Source: Aristolochia californica (Eukaryota; Streptophyta; Magnoliopsida; Piperales; Aristolochiaceae). Taken from it: a stretch of 64,000 nt of DNA. A model generated the notes under the pieces. The model was not told where the DNA came from. It saw only the letters and a program-made list of their open reading frames with translations, and did not search any database. Each line of letters begins with the position of its first letter. Positions within the stretch are counted from its first letter, which is position 1. The DNA is taken from assembly GCA_029961685.1 (NCBI GenBank), contig JARWKL010000008.1, positions 23,159,981 to 23,223,980 on the forward strand, in the 5' to 3' direction. Shown piece by piece: positions 9,251 to 21,205 of the stretch. The position numbers were made by a program, and so were the translations under genes.

Positions 9251-9666
9251 TGTTGGGAATTTCACGAGCTTTGGATCTCATCACCCTTCTTCCCTCTCTT
9301 CCCTCCAAATTGATTGTTGATGCTGGAAGATAACTCATGTTCTTTGAACGTGTAATGGTGGAATCAAAATGGATTGGATTGATCTTTGAAGGAAGCTCGA
9401 CTTGGACCTCTAAGGGAGAATCCGATCTGGACCTCTGAGGGAGAATCCAACCTGGCTAAAATTAATTTACTCAATGCTTGCCTTCATTCAAATTTCCGTC
9501 CCAATAAATATGTTTGGGGACGAAAATACAGCTTAGATCCATGAGTCAATTGGTTCACGCCACATTACATCGAAACCAAACGAAACCAAATTTAACTTAC
9601 ATGAAAAGGGAAATAATTTAATTCCTACGCCTGTTGATAACTCGGGATGCTATGGAGTCCATAACA
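9251..9666 (-). repeat. 3' LTR of B
   Basis: 416 bp from TGTTGGGAATT to GGAGTCCATAACA, closely similar to 14048-14438. The adjoining TCACCCCCC (9667-9675) is the complement of the polypurine tract. Confidence 0.9.
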
Positions 9667-10980
9667 TCACCCCCCTCTTGGAGAAAGAGCTTGTCTTCAA
9701 GCTAGAAAGAGAGGTAGAGAGCTCTGAAAGCAGCTAAGGGCTCCCATGTAGTGTCATTGGGGTCAGCATCAGCCCACTGCACTAGAACCTCCCAATCGCC
9801 TTGAATGCGACGAGCTGCAACACCTGTGCTGGAGTAGAAAGGACCCGACCTTCATGTAGCGGTGGCAGAGGGGTGTGTAGCAATGGGGAGTCTCCCTAGA
9901 AGGCCTTCAATTGGGAGACGTGAAACACATTGCGGATCTTGGTTTCTGGTGTAAGCTGCAAATGGTAGGCGACTATGCCAATGCGGTCCAACACCTGAAA
10001 GGGACCACAATATTTCGGCGAGAGTTTATGACGTTTGGAGGTAGTCAGTGAAAGCTGCCTGTAATGTTGGAGACGCAGCCACACATAATCCCCGGGAGAG
10101 AAGAAGACTGCCAGGTGCTTCTTATCATAATATAGTTTCATAGCATGTTGGGCCTCCTGGAGATGAGTGCGCACCTCACTGAGCATGGCGCCCCTTTCTG
10201 CTAAAGCCTGGTCCAAAGTGGCTACCTTGGATGTACCTAGTTCATACGAGAAAAGCCGAAGTGGATCTCTGCCATATACTACCTTGAACGAAGTAGTGCC
10301 GAGGGCACTATGGTATGATGTATTATAACAGAACTCAGCCCATGCCAGCCACTTAACCCACCTTTTAGGTGACTCCTCCACAAAACAACAGAGATACATC
10401 TCAATCGTCCTGTTAACTACCTTGGTCTGTCCATCAATCTACAGATGGCAAACGGAAGAGAACACCAATTTCTTGCCTTGTAGCTTGAATAGTTCTTTCC
10501 AGAACGTACTGGTAAAGATGGCGTCCCTATCACTGGTAATGGACTCAGGCATCGCATGTAACCAGACAATGTTATCCATGAAGATCTGAGCCATGTGAGC
10601 GGTTGTGTAGGGATGCGCCAAAGGGATGAAATGGCCATACTTGGAGAAGCGGTCAGCCACAACAAATATAATGGATTTAGCGGATGAGGGGGGGAAGGCC
10701 ATCAATGAAGTCCATGAAAATATCTGACCATGCCTGTGACGGTAGCTGAAGTGGTTGGACAAATCCCGCTGGACTTAATGATTCAGCTTTGTTCCGTTGA
10801 CAAGTCTGACAAGCCGCCACATAATCCGTTACATTGCTTTTCATACCCTTCCAATAAAAATCTTTACTGAGGCAAAAATATGTTTTCTGTCTGCCCTCAT
10901 GTGTACTGTTATGGAAAGAGGCTAAAATATTGGGAATAAGTGGTGAGGTGTGGTGCAGAAAAATCATGTTCTTGAACAAG
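9667..10980 (-). pseudogene. pol: B integrase and chromodomain
   Basis: Pieces in several frames. At 10677-10979 the zinc-binding region ends C-Q-T-C-Q-R-N-K, followed by F-M-D-F-I-D-G-L-P (first catalytic Asp). At 10439-10762 there is [11 protein letters not shown] and T-S-D-R-D-A-I-F (second Asp). At 9896-10399 come the C-terminal domain and the [10 protein letters not shown] block. The third catalytic residue is Lys (D-G-Q-T-K-V-V-N-R) instead of Glu. A broken chromodomain (V-Q-W-A-D-A-D-P) follows to the polypurine tract. Integrase would insert the cDNA; this copy cannot. Confidence 0.85.
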
Positions 10981-11039
10981 ATAAGACGATCCTGGATCGT
11001 CCAATGGATATCTGATGTCCCCTGCTGAATATCAAGATA

Positions 11040-12535
11040 TCATGCAATGAGTTACAGATGCTACTGTGTCTCCTCTAGTATAGAATCCAGCAAAAGAACT
11101 TTGGGCTCACTGATAGCATGTAAGTGTGGCTCTGGAACGTCCCAACGAGACAAGGCATCGGCCCCCACATTCAAACTGCTAGGTTTATACTCAACTGTAA
11201 AGTCAAACCCCGTTAGCTTACTCAACCAGTGCTGCTGAGGGGAGGTGGTGAGTCGCTGCTCAAGAAGATACTTCAGGCTGCAATGATGGGTTCAAATAAG
11301 AAATAGGCACCCCGAGAGATAAGGCCGCCAATGCTGGATTGCTTTAGCTAAACCGATTAATTCCCTTTCATAAGCCGCTAGTTTGTGATGGTGTTGGCCA
11401 AGTTGTCGGCTTAAATAAGCGATCGGGTGGCCTTGTTGCTGTAACACTGCACCTATACCTCCGCCCGAAGCATCACATTCCATTACAAACAACTCATCAA
11501 AATTCGGGAGCTGCAAAACTGGCATTGAAGATAATGCTTCCTTAAATTGCTGAAAGGAATGATCCACTGTCTCGGACCAGGTGAAAGCATTTTTCTTGAG
11601 GAGATTGTGGAGTGGCGCTGCAATCTGGCCATAGCTGCGGATAAATTTTCTATAATACCCAGTGAGGCCCAAAAATCCCCTTAATTTGTGATGGAGGTGG
11701 GAGGAGGTCAGTCTGTGACGGCCTGAATCTTGCTCTGGTCAACCTTCACCCCAACTGTTGAAATAACTTGGCCCAAGTATGCCACTCAGAGGTACCCATA
11801 GAACATTTGGACTTGTTTAAAACCAAATGATGGGAGTGGAGAAGAGTAAATACCTGGTGAAGGTGCTGAAGATGCTCGTCCCAGTGTTTGTTATACACCA
11901 ATATATCATAAAAAAAAAACAAGAACATATTTCTGCAAGATAGAGCTAAATACCTCATTCATGAGGGCCTGGAATGTGGATGGCGCATTGGAGAGACCAA
12001 AGGGCATGACGAGGAACTCCAAATGACCATGGTGCGTGCGGAACGTAGTCTTCTCCACATCTATAGGATGAACTCGAATCTGATGATAACCTGACTTCAA
12101 GTCCAGCTTGGTAAATATAGTGGCGCCATGTAACTCATCTAACAGCTCGTCCACCACTGGAATGGGAAATTTGTCTTTAATTGTGGGAGCATTGAGCTGC
12201 TTGTAGACCACACAAAACCTCCACGACTTGTCATGCCTTTTGACCAGTAACACCGGGGAGGAGAAAGGAGACCTGCTGGGCTGAATAATTCCTTGGATGA
12301 GCATATTTTGGCACTGGCGCTCAATTTCATCCTTCTGTGAGTGGGGGTAACGGTAAGGCCAAACCACCATAGGTTTAGTCCCCATTTGCAATCTGATGTG
12401 GTGATCACAGTGGTGAATAGGTGCCTGAAATAAATCTTCAAAGTCTATAAGTAATTGAGATAACTTACAGAGCTCGGTGCTCTGGACCTGAATTGCCTGA
12501 AGTGTGCAAGGCACAGTAGCATGTGTACCATGCAA
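11040..12535 (-). pseudogene. pol: B reverse transcriptase and RNase H
   Basis: RT blocks are clear in 11906-12535: [13 protein letters not shown] and [15 protein letters not shown] thumb and RNase H start are in 11292-11672 (G-L-T-G-Y-Y-R-K-F-I, then V-M-E-C-D-A-S-G-G-G). The RT catalytic F-x-D-D box reads F-F-Y-D-I-L (about 11900-11915), so the first of the paired Asp residues is lost. The two RT halves are separated by frameshifts. Confidence 0.9.
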
Positions 12536-12547
12536 GGTTATCTAACT

Positions 12548-12900
12548 CTAACTCCGGGCCTCTGTGAAGGTCATGGTCAGGGCCTGAAATTCCCATAAAA
12601 TAAGCCCCAACATTTGGAGCCATTTAACTCTGAGTACCAAATCAAATCTTGCCAGAGGAATCACCAAGAAATTGGAAATAAAGGAGTGGCCCTCAATAGA
12701 AAAGGGGGTGGTCGTAGAGATACCCACACTGGCGATTTTGACCCCATTGGCCACTGAGAGTAAAAGGCTTGTGTTCTGTTGGATTACTATCCCAAGCTAT
12801 TCTGCCGCTGGCAGACTGATGAAGTTGTGTGTGCTGCCTGAGTCAACTAAGGCTAGTAACTGTAAAAGGTGCAACTATGCTTGAACTCGCATTGTGTTGG
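12548..12900 (-). pseudogene. pol: B protease
   Basis: The active site A-L-V-D-S-G-S-T-H-N-F-I-S is encoded at 12815-12852. Further downstream come the F-L-V-I-P-L-A-x-F-D-L-V-L flap region and the W-L-Q strand typical of Ty3/gypsy retropepsins (12548-12754). The frame is interrupted between these pieces. Confidence 0.8.
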
Positions 12901-14246
12901 AACTGCACAGGCCACTCATGGCATGGAGTGAAATAGCAGGGCCCTCCTGGTCTGTCTCAACAATGTCTTCCTTAGGTAGTATGTCCTCAGAATCCGGACA
13001 GAGAATTACACTGAACAATTTTTTGCATATGTGACCCTGGACATACTGGTCATCACAATTAAAACAAAGGCCCTTGGCCCTCCTCTATTCCATCTCTTGT
13101 CTATTAAATTTTTTTATGTAAGGGGCTGGTGGCATGGAGGAAAAACTCTTTGCACGCTGGGCTGCAGTAGGACCTATATGTGGAGGCCCTGAATAGGGTG
13201 ATGGCGTAGTGGTATTTGTCCTGCTTGGCCAAGCTGGTTTTCTGATCAGTGATTCCTTTAGAACATGCTGTTTAGTTTCAATTGTCCTGGCAAGATTCAT
13301 AGTGTGGTCCAAATCTCTAGGGCTATGTAATTCAACCTCATACGTAGGGCCTCAGTCAATCTAGCAGTAAAGATTTGAACATACTGGGAGGGCCTGACAA
13401 AATTACTAGCTCTGGCCAAACGTTCCTAGAAGGTCTTTTGGTACACATCCAGTGGACTGTCTATTTAAAATTTATCAATTCGCCCAACGGATTGCTACTG
13501 GTTGGAGGACCAAACCTCATCATGCAAGATTGTCTAAATGTCTCCCAATCTTGAACCAAATGTTCATTTCGGAATTGGAGGAACCATAGGAGCGCTTCAA
13601 CGAGCATATGGTATGTGGCCAACTGGACCCGGTCATCTACCGGTGTTTTTTGATGGTAAAAGAATTGGTCACATTTGTGTAACCAGATCAAGGGGTCCTT
13701 AGACCCATCAAATGTAGGAAAGTCCAGTTTCACATACCTGGGAACCAAATTTGGTCCTTGGGCGTGAGGTGCCATAGGTGGATGGGGGTGGCGTAGCGGT
13801 GGTGGAAGATTTGGTGGTGGCTGGTGGTGATCGGCTAGGAAAGAATAGGTTGCTGGTGATGGTGGTCCTCGACCCCCACCTTCATCAAGGCGTCTGAGAA
13901 TGAGCTCTAGTGTCGTAATCATGGTCTCCATTGAAGTGCAAAGATCATCAATACCTACATTTGATCTTTGATGATTTGCATCAATAAGCTGACACAAATC
14001 CTCTAGGGAAGAGGAATCCCCAAGGGTGGACCTGTCTGATACCAAGATGTTGGGATCTTCCTGAACCATGGATCTCGTCACCCTTCTTCCCTCTCTTCCC
14101 TCCAAATTGACTGTTGATGCTGGAAGAGAACTCCTGTTCTTTGAACGTGTAATGGTGAAATCGGAATGGATTAGATTGAGCTTTGAAGGAAGCTCGACCT
14201 GGACCTCTGAGGGAGAATCCGACCTGGCTAAAATTAATTTACTCAA
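12901..14246 (-). pseudogene. gag: B gag, initiated in the LTR
   Basis: The main frame 13461-14246 (261 codons) opens inside the 5' LTR and reads through the primer site as I-L-V-S-D-R-S-T-L-G. It then gives the Gag core Y-V-K-L-D-F-P-T-F-D-G-S-K-D-P-L-I-W-L. The C-terminal part (13085-13460) is frameshifted. A zinc knuckle, C-F-N-C-D-D-Q-Y-V-Q-G-H-I-C, is encoded at about 13025-13070. Gag packages the RNA. Confidence 0.85.
14035..14044 (-). other. Primer-binding site of B (tRNA-iMet)
   Basis: TCTGATACCA, complement of TGGTATCAGA, 3 bp from the LTR. Confidence 0.9.
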
Positions 14247-14438
14247 TGCTTGCCTTCATTCAACTTTTTATCCCAATAAATATGTTTGGGGACGAAAATA
14301 TAACTTAGACCCATGGGTCAATTGGTTCATGCCAAATTACATCCGAACCAAACCAAACCAAATTTAACATACATGGAAAGGGAAATAATTTAATTCCTAC
14401 GCCTGTTGATAACTCGGGATGCTATGGAGTCCATAACA
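14048..14438 (-). repeat. 5' LTR of B
   Basis: 391 bp, TGTTGGGATC to GTCCATAACA. It contains the start codon of gag (14246). It lacks a duplicated 'gacctctgagggagaatcc' stretch present in the other LTR. Confidence 0.9.
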
Positions 14439-14676
14439 TATTCCTTGGCTTTGACAATTAAAACCTTAACACAAATAGAAGACTAACATAATTAAAACAC
14501 CTTTAAATTGAAACTCTTCTATGACACTTCCTTTCATAATAATTCTAGTTGTGTAAGGACTTCTTGTTGTGATAGTCTTGTGAGACTCTTCTATACCTGA
14601 TCTTCAATAGCCCAAATGAGGACTTGTTTAGCCAGTGTAAAAGGCCAAAATGAGGACTTCACTAGCCCGTGGAAAT
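14439..14676 (-). repeat. Repeat family D, left part of split copy
   Basis: From about 14450 the DNA matches 21480-22080 and 53300-53530, including the pyrimidine-rich stretch after '...cttgtgagactctt' and the 'aaatgaggacttgactagccagtg' block. The copy is interrupted by element C at 14677 and resumes at 21206 with 'aaaatgcatgatgaagactttaagtg'. The first 10 bases next to B are not accounted for. Confidence 0.75.
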
Positions 14677-15564
14677 TTTTTCAGTCCCTCGTCATGGATC
14701 GTGTAACATGTCGTTGGACTTGAGACTCCAGCACTTAGGGTTGAAGTACTACCCTCGCTTAGGTCTATAGGTGAACCCTTCTCTTGATTAGTGCTCGGCC
14801 AAGAGGAAAACTCCCTCTTGGATGATGCCAACGAGTTGTTGTGAAGGATAGAATACCCTAATAGCTATGCTGAACTCGCTAGACAAGAAATTATCTTTTC
14901 TTGATCACGGCAAAGAGGTTTGTGGCCCTCTTGGTTGCTACTCATGATAGGACTGCCAATCTTCTATCTTAATTAACTTTGAGGACAAGTATGATAGAAT
15001 CTTACCTCCTTCTTGTTGCTATTGTCGCCTCCCAAGTTGCACCAAGGCTGCTCGTGAGATGAGGATTAAAATCCTCACTTTTCTGCTCGATGAGGGTTGG
15101 GTCCCTCTCTCTCTCCTGTTGATGAGAATGAGGATGAACCCTCTCCTTGGACTCGGAAAAAGGATAGGAACTTCCATTCCCTTCCTCGATGTGAACTAGT
15201 GGAGAGCAATTCAGGGATGATGAAAAGATTTGATGAAAGGATGTGATAATTCTAAGGGAAAATCCAAAATCGAGATCATCAAGGGAGACCTCAACCCTAG
15301 AGCTCGTCAAGGAGAGCTCTAAGCCTGTTTAACCTAATTTTCAATGCTTGCCTTTTCTCTATTTCCTTTCCCTTTAAATAGGGTTTGACGTCATAAGTGT
15401 TTTAGGGCTAAAAATACCCATACTGCCCCTATGAACATAATCCTTACATACTTAATGAAAAATCATACTTAAAGCAATATAAAATATGAATTATAAAACT
15501 ACTGAACTCATTGAGTCATTGTCTCCTCCTTTGAGTGATTCGGTGTGCGATTGAGTCCACAACA
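14677..15564 (-). repeat. 3' LTR of C
   Basis: 888 bp, from (TG->TT)TTTCAGTCCCTCGTC to GAGTCCACAACA; the terminal G is mutated. Similar to 19951-21205 once the nested solo LTR is removed. The polypurine-tract complement follows at 15565-15580. Confidence 0.85.
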
Positions 15565-16330
15565 TCTGCCTACCCTTGGAGAAAGAACTTGTCCTCAAGC
15601 TCGTAAGTTGGGTACACCTTTTTGAAGATGTCTAACCGCTCCCAAGTAGCTGCCTCTGGCTCTGTTGCTGTCCACTGGACGAGAATCTCCCACTAGTCAT
15701 TGATTAAATGGGCGCGTAACATCGAGGATGGTGTAAGAATAACTTGTCCCTCGGCTACAGTAGGAAGGAACATAGTGGGTGTAGGAGGTGGTTCCTTATG
15801 CGGTTTCAAGAGGGAGACATGGAACACATCGTGCAACTTAGCCGTGTTGGGTAGTTGTAGTTGATAGGCCACCGGTCCCACACGCCGGATAATGGGGAAA
15901 GGCCCAAAAAACTTGGGGGAGAGTTTATTGTGCGACAGTCCCCCAATGGACTGCTGTTTGTGCTGTTGTAGGCGTAACCACACATAGTCACCTATCTCGT
16001 TGGAGACATCACGATGCCCCTTGTCGTAGAGATCTTTCATACGAACATGAGTGTGGCGTAGGCGTTCTACGATAGTCTCCAACACTTGGTCACAATCCCT
16101 AAGTGTCTGATCAATGGCGTGCACGCGGGTGGACCCTGCAATATAAGACAAAAGGCGAGGGGGTTCCCTGCCATAAAGTACCTTGAACAGAGAAGATTGC
16201 AAAGCGGAGTGGAACGAAGTGTTTTAGTAGTATTCGGCCCACGACAGCCATTGAACCCACTGCTTCGGACGATCACCCACCATACACCGTAGATACATCT
16301 CAATGGTACGGTTAACCACCTTGGTTCGCT
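15565..16330 (-). pseudogene. pol: C integrase C-terminal domain and chromodomain
   Basis: Frame 15693-16202 carries the integrase C-terminal block ([29 protein letters not shown]). A chromodomain-like tail follows, beginning after one stop with W-E-I-L-V-Q-W-T and ending Y-E-L-E-D-K-F-F-L. Chromodomains steer integration to heterochromatin. A frameshift near 16205-16225 separates this from the core. Confidence 0.8.
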
Positions 16331-17279
16331 CATCTATCTGTGGATGATATGCGGATGAGAATTTCAATTTTGTACCACTCAGACGAAAAAGTTCCCGCCA
16401 GAAAGTGCTGGTGAACACCGCATCCCTATCACTTACAATGGATTCTGAGATGCCATGTAAGCATACAATCTGATCAAAGAAAATCTGTGCGACCCATGAT
16501 GATGTATACAGATGAGCGATATGAATAAAGTGGCCATACTTGGAAAACCGATCGACCACCACAAAGAGGACTGATTTCCCGAATGACTGTAGCAAACCCT
16601 CAACAAAATCCATCAAAAAATTGACCCATACCTGAGTAGGAAGGGCTAGCGGTTGTAGGAGGCCGGAAGAGCTTAAGTGGTCTGCCTTGTGACGTTGACA
16701 TACCTGACATGCGGAAACATATGTAGCAATGGATGTCTTCATGGCTTGCCAGTAAAAGTCTGCTCGAATACGGGTCAAAGTTTTTTGAATTCCCTCATGT
16801 GCACTGTCATGGTATGCAAAGAGGATGGCAGGAATCAACTCGGACGTGTGTGTAAGGTAAATGTGCCACGTGCAGAAAATAAGTGAATCCTGGATGGACC
16901 ACTTCGACTCCATCGTCCCCTCTGAAATTTTACGGTGTAGCTTCTGTAGGGTCGGAAGAGTGGCATGGGCTTCTCTCACCAAGTCAAGAATGAGGAACCG
17001 AGGCTGATTGATAGCACATACAAGCTGCTGATATTTCAAACAACGTGACAAGGCATCCGTGGTCTTGTTTAATCTTCCTGCAAGGTATTCGACCGAAATG
17101 TCAAATCCCATCAACTTACTGATCCAATGCTGCTGGGGCGAAGTCGTGAGACGTTGCTCCAATAAGAATTTAAGGCTGTAGTGATCCATCCGGATGAGAA
17201 AAGCACGGCCCCATAAGTAAGACTGGCAATGTTGGACCGCCTTGGCCAACCCAATTAATTCCCGTTCATACGCCGCCAA
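16224..17279 (-). pseudogene. pol: C RNase H and integrase core (351-codon ORF)
   Basis: Longest open pol frame of C. Residues 1-80: RNase H end (A-Y-E-R-E-L-I-G-L-A-K-A-V-Q, then D-H-Y-S-L-K-F-L-L-E-Q-R). Residues 120-200: zinc domain H-D-S-A-H-E-G ... C-Q-V-C-Q-R-H-K. Residues 210-340: catalytic core with L-M-D-F-V-E-G and V-S-D-R-D-A-V-F. The third acidic position reads E-R-T-K-V-V-N-R, Lys instead of Glu, so the DDE triad is broken. Confidence 0.9.
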
Positions 17280-18315
17280 GTTGTGATGACGACGACCAAC
17301 TGTCGACTGAAATACGCATTCGGATGTGACTGCTGTTGTAAGACTGCCCCAATGCCTCCACTAGAGGCATCACACTCAACCACAAATAAATCTTCAAAAT
17401 TAGGAAGTTGTACGATGGGGGTTGAAGCGAGAGCTGCTTTGAGGGCCTCAAATGACTCTGTGGCCACCTCATTCCACTGAAAGGAATTCTTCTTCAGGAG
17501 ACTGGTTAAGGGACTAGCCAATGGACCGTAATTCTGAATGAATTTACGGTAGTACCCCGCTAGACTCAAAAATCCCCGTAGAGTGGAGCAATACTATGGT
17601 TGAGGCCAATCCTTAATTACCCGAATCTTCTCAGGGTCAACCGTGACCCCGCATGTGATATAATATGGCCTAGATAAGCAACATGTGAAGCCGCAATGGA
17701 GCATTTGGATTTCTTCAAATAGAGCTAATGTACTCATAGTAGGTAAAAAAAATTCGTAAATGCGCCAAATGCTCGTTGGTGGACTTGCTATATATGAGAA
17801 TATCATAAAAAATAAGAACAAACTTCCAAATATAGGAGCTAAATACCTCATTCATCAGAGCTTGAAAAGTGGAGGGTGCATTTGATAACCCAAACGACAT
17901 GACCACAAACTCAAAGTGACCATGATGCATGCAGAACGCTGTCTTCTCGATATCGGAGGGGTGCATACGGACCTGATGATATCCTGACCATAGGTCCAAT
18001 TTAGTAAATATCCACGACCCATGTAATTCATCCAGGAGCTCCTCCACAACCGGAATCAGAAAATTATCCTTCACCGTCTGATCGTTCAACTCCCGATAAT
18101 CAACACAAAACCTCCATGTCCCGTCATGTTTCTTCACAAGTAAGATGGGTGGGTGAAGAGAACGGGGATCGACTGTTACGAATAAGGCCCTGTTGTAAAA
18201 TCTCCTGGCACTGTCGCTCGATCTCATCCTTCTGAAGGTGTGGGTACCAGTACGGATGAATTACCACCACATCAGAACCTAGTTTTAAACAGATTCTGTG
18301 GACACAGTGCCTCAA
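17255..18315 (-). pseudogene. pol: C reverse transcriptase
   Basis: Three overlapping frames. 17715-18227 has [32 protein letters not shown] and the catalytic box as I-F-Y-D-I-L-I-Y-S, with Tyr replacing the first Asp. 17594-17851 carries the following palm and thumb, frameshifted. 17255-17569 has L-A-G-Y-Y-R-K-F-I and the RNase H start V-E-C-D-A-S-S-G-G. Not functional. Confidence 0.9.
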
Positions 18316-18457
18316 GGGAGGCTATCCCGGAGGCTTATGGAAGAGGTCAGAAAACTCCTCGACCATATTATCAATAGTACTGTCCAGCGGGTCTTGTGTG
18401 TGGATGGTGTGGATGCGGTGGGCCTTGTCCACTTGACAGCCCTACAAAAGCACTTGA

Positions 18458-18991
18458 CTACCGGCCAAGACAAAGCTCATAGTTAAAGCCGAAAAAGTCC
18501 CACAGAATGGGTCCCAATGTTTGCAACCATTTAATGCCTAACACCATATCAAAGCCAACCAAGGGTATGACAAAAAATTCAGCATTAAATAAATTAGAAC
18601 CAATGGAAAAAGTTACTGCCTTACTGATCCCATAGCTAGGGACTTTCTCCCCATTGGCCACTGACACAGTGGCTGTCGGAGGAGGAAGGATCTGTAACTG
18701 AAGATGTTGCACTGCTGTTAAGCTCAGAAAATTATGTGAACTGCCTGTATCCACTAGCCCCACAAGTTCTTGGTCTAGGACTAGAGCTTTGACTTGCATA
18801 GTTTTGGCAGATTTCTGCCCAGTAATAACATGCAAAGAAATCGCCTGTGGTTCCTCCTCAAGAATATCATCTGTCTCCTCTGTATCATTTGATTCATCCA
18901 CTTCAAGCCAAAACAACCTTTTACATTGGTGCCCCACCTGGTACTGTTCATCAAAATTGTAGCATAGATTCTTGGACTTCCGTTCCTCCAT
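18458..18991 (-). pseudogene. pol: C zinc knuckle and protease (177-codon ORF)
   Basis: Residues 9-22 hold a degenerate knuckle, C-Y-N-F-D-E-Q-Y-Q-V-G-H-Q-C, where the second Cys is Phe. The retropepsin site G-L-V-D-T-G-S-S-H-N-F-L-S is at about residues 76-88. The F-F-V-I-P-L-V-G-F-D-M-V-L-G-I-K-W-L-Q segment follows. The frame then runs into RT sequence with stops (18316-18457). Confidence 0.85.
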
Positions 18992-19935
18992 CTCCGCACT
19001 TGTTAATTTTTTGATATATTACGGCGGGGGATTACTAGAGCGTGTATCGGCTATCGGAGCCGTATTCGGATTGTGTCTGGAGGAAGATAATGTAGGGGGT
19101 GTCACTTGAGATGAATTATGGCAGCACCCTTGCCAAGTGGAGGATGTGTTCCTTTCACCTTGCCAACCCGGCTAACGTTGCTCCAACCGTTGTCGTTGTT
19201 CCATTGGCCGGGCTAAATTCATTGCCGAGCCAAACCAAGAGGGAAAAGGAGTTCAACCTCTATCCTCAGAGATTCATTGAGACCCGCTGTGAATAAGGAG
19301 ACCTGCTGGTCGACCCGTACCAACCTGCCAGCACGAGTCAACTTTTCTTGGAACTGGTTTTGATACTGTTCAACTGATCCAGTTTGTCTCAATAGGACTA
19401 AATCCCCCAGGGGGTTGCTGTGGGCTGGAGGGCCAAATCTGATTGTGCATAAATTTTTAAATTCACCCTAATCCAGCACTAGTCTCTCTAGTTCCACCTG
19501 GTGAACCCATAACTGGGCTTCATCTAACATGTGGAAGGAGGCTAGTTGCACCTTATCCCACTTAGCAGTCCCTTGATTTAAAAAAAAAATTCTCACATCT
19601 ATGCAACCAAATTAAGGGATCCACTGACCCATTAAAATTAGGAAAATCTAATTTTGTGTATCTTGGTATTGTGCCTCCATTCTATGGTCCATGGACAGCA
19701 GTGCGCCCAGGCCACTGCTCCCCTCTCCAGTTGTACGGTTGAGTCACCTCCCTCGTCTCTGGGCTATGCTATCTCTCTGCCCATATATTAGATAACATGC
19801 TACTGATACACTTCATCTCTACTTCCAAACCACAAACTTTTCCCAATAGTGGTTTTGCTGCCTCCATGCTATCCTCCATCTTTTGTATCCTGGTTTGAAG
19901 TTCTTCATTGCTGGATATATCCCCCATGTTACCCT
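18992..19935 (-). pseudogene. gag: C gag, heavily decayed
   Basis: No long frame remains. Translations of the three minus frames together give recognisable pieces: the start M-G-D-I-S-S-N-E-E-L-Q near 19928, the core P-R-Y-T-K-L-D-F-P-N-F-N-G-S near 19650, L-I-W-L-H-R-C near 19600, and P-P-P-Y-I-K-K-L-T near 19010. Decay is stronger than in B, E, F or H, so C may be one of the older insertions. Confidence 0.7.
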
Positions 19936-19947
19936 GCTCTAATACCA
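19936..19947 (-). other. Primer-binding site of C (tRNA-iMet, one mismatch)
   Basis: GCTCTAATACCA, complement of the iMet site TGGTATCAGAGC with one change, 3 bp from the LTR start. Confidence 0.8.
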
Positions 19948-19950
19948 CGT

Positions 19951-21205
19951 TGTTTCAGTCCCTCGTCATGGATCGTGTAACACGCCGTGGGACTTGAGAC
20001 TTCAGAACTTAGCCTCAAACCCTCGTCAAGGTCTATAGGTGAACACTTCTCTTGATCAGTGCTCGGCCAAGAGGTAAGCTCCCTCTTGGATGATGCCAAC
20101 GAGTTGCTGTGAAGGATAGAATACCCTAACAACTATGTTGTACTCGCTAGACAAGAACTTCTCTTTTCTTGATCACGGAAAAGAGGGTTTGTCGCCCTCT
20201 TGGTTGCTGCTCATGATAGGACTGCCAAACTTCTATCTTAATTAACTTTGAGGACAAGTATGATAGAATCTTACCTCCTTCTTGCTGTTGTTGTCACCTC
20301 CCAAGTTGCACCAAGGCTGCTCGTGAGATGAGGGTTAAAATCCTCACTTTTCTGCTCGGTGAGGAGGGTTGGGTCCCTCTCTCTCTGCTATTGATGAGAA
20401 TGAGGATGAATGTTAGGATCTGCCCTTGCCATGGATCTCGTCACCCTTCTTTCTCCTCTTTCCTCCAGATTTGCCGTCGATGAAGAGGTGAGCTTTCTAT
20501 GCTTAGTACGTGCAATGATTTGGGAATGAATTGAGCTTTAAAGGAGGCTCGACCTTGGACCTCACAAAGGGAGAATCCGACCTCTAATCTATTTTTGATT
20601 TCAATGCTTGCCTTTCATTCAAGCTGCTTCTCCCATATAAAGAGGATTAGGGATGCAAATAACCAGCCCAAACCAAGGAGAACAAGGTTCACGAGAATTA
20701 AAATTAAACCAACATAACACCTAAAAAGAAATTACATAAATCAATTCCTAGGTCTGTTTATTACCCGAGATGCTATGGAGTCCATAACAATGAACCCACT
20801 CCTTGGACTCGAAAAAGGGACAAGAACTTCCCTTCCCTTCCTCGATGTGAACCAAGGATGATGAAAAGATGTGATCAAAAGATGTGATAATTCTAAGGGA
20901 AAATCCAAACTCGAGATCATCAAGGGAGACCTCAACCCTAGAGCTCGTCAAGGAGAGCTCTAAGCATGTTTAACCTAATTCTCAATGCTTACCTTTTCTC
21001 TATTTTCTTACCCTTTAAATAGGGTTTGACGTGATAAGTGTTTTAGGGCAAAAAATACCCATACTACCCCTACGAACATAATCCTTACATACTTAATGAA
21101 AAATCATACTTAAAGCAATATAAAATATGAATTATAAAGCTACTAAACTCATTGAGTCATTGTCTCCTCCTTTGAGTGACTTGGTGTGCGATTGAGTCCA
21201 CAACA
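19951..21205 (-). repeat. 5' LTR of C, interrupted
   Basis: TGTTTCAGTCCC to GAGTCCACAACA. The sequence at 20410 resumes at 20795 after the solo LTR. Without the insertion it is about 870 bp and matches 14677-15564. Confidence 0.85.
20411..20789 (-). repeat. Solo LTR in the LTR of C
   Basis: 379 bp, TGTTAGGATC to GGAGTCCATAACA, related to the LTRs of B, F and H. It is flanked by exact ATGAA duplications (20406-20410 and 20790-20794). This is the usual product of LTR-LTR recombination that removes the element body. Confidence 0.93.

Larger units (their letters stand above)
9251..14438 (-). mobile_element. Chromovirus B (Ty3/gypsy, complete with LTRs)
   Basis: 5.2-kb element with LTRs 9251-9666 and 14048-14438, iMet primer site 14035-14044, and gag, PR, RT, RNase H, integrase and a C-terminal chromodomain in minus-strand order. 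The 5-bp flanks are TAATC and TATTC, a duplication with one change. Size, short LTRs and chromodomain suggest the Reina-like chromovirus group (inference). Many stops and frameshifts, plus lost catalytic residues in RT and integrase, make it inactive. Confidence 0.9.
14677..21205 (-). mobile_element. Chromovirus C (Ty3/gypsy), inserted in repeat D
   Basis: LTRs 14677-15564 and 19951-21205 (the latter enlarged by a solo LTR), iMet-like primer site, gag, PR, RT, RNase H, integrase and chromodomain on the minus strand. The flanks GAAAT and AAAAT are a 5-bp duplication with one change, and the repeat D sequence is continuous across the insertion. Its LTRs (about 880 bp) differ from those of B, E, F and H, so it is another family of the same chromovirus group. 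Heavily mutated. Confidence 0.9.
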
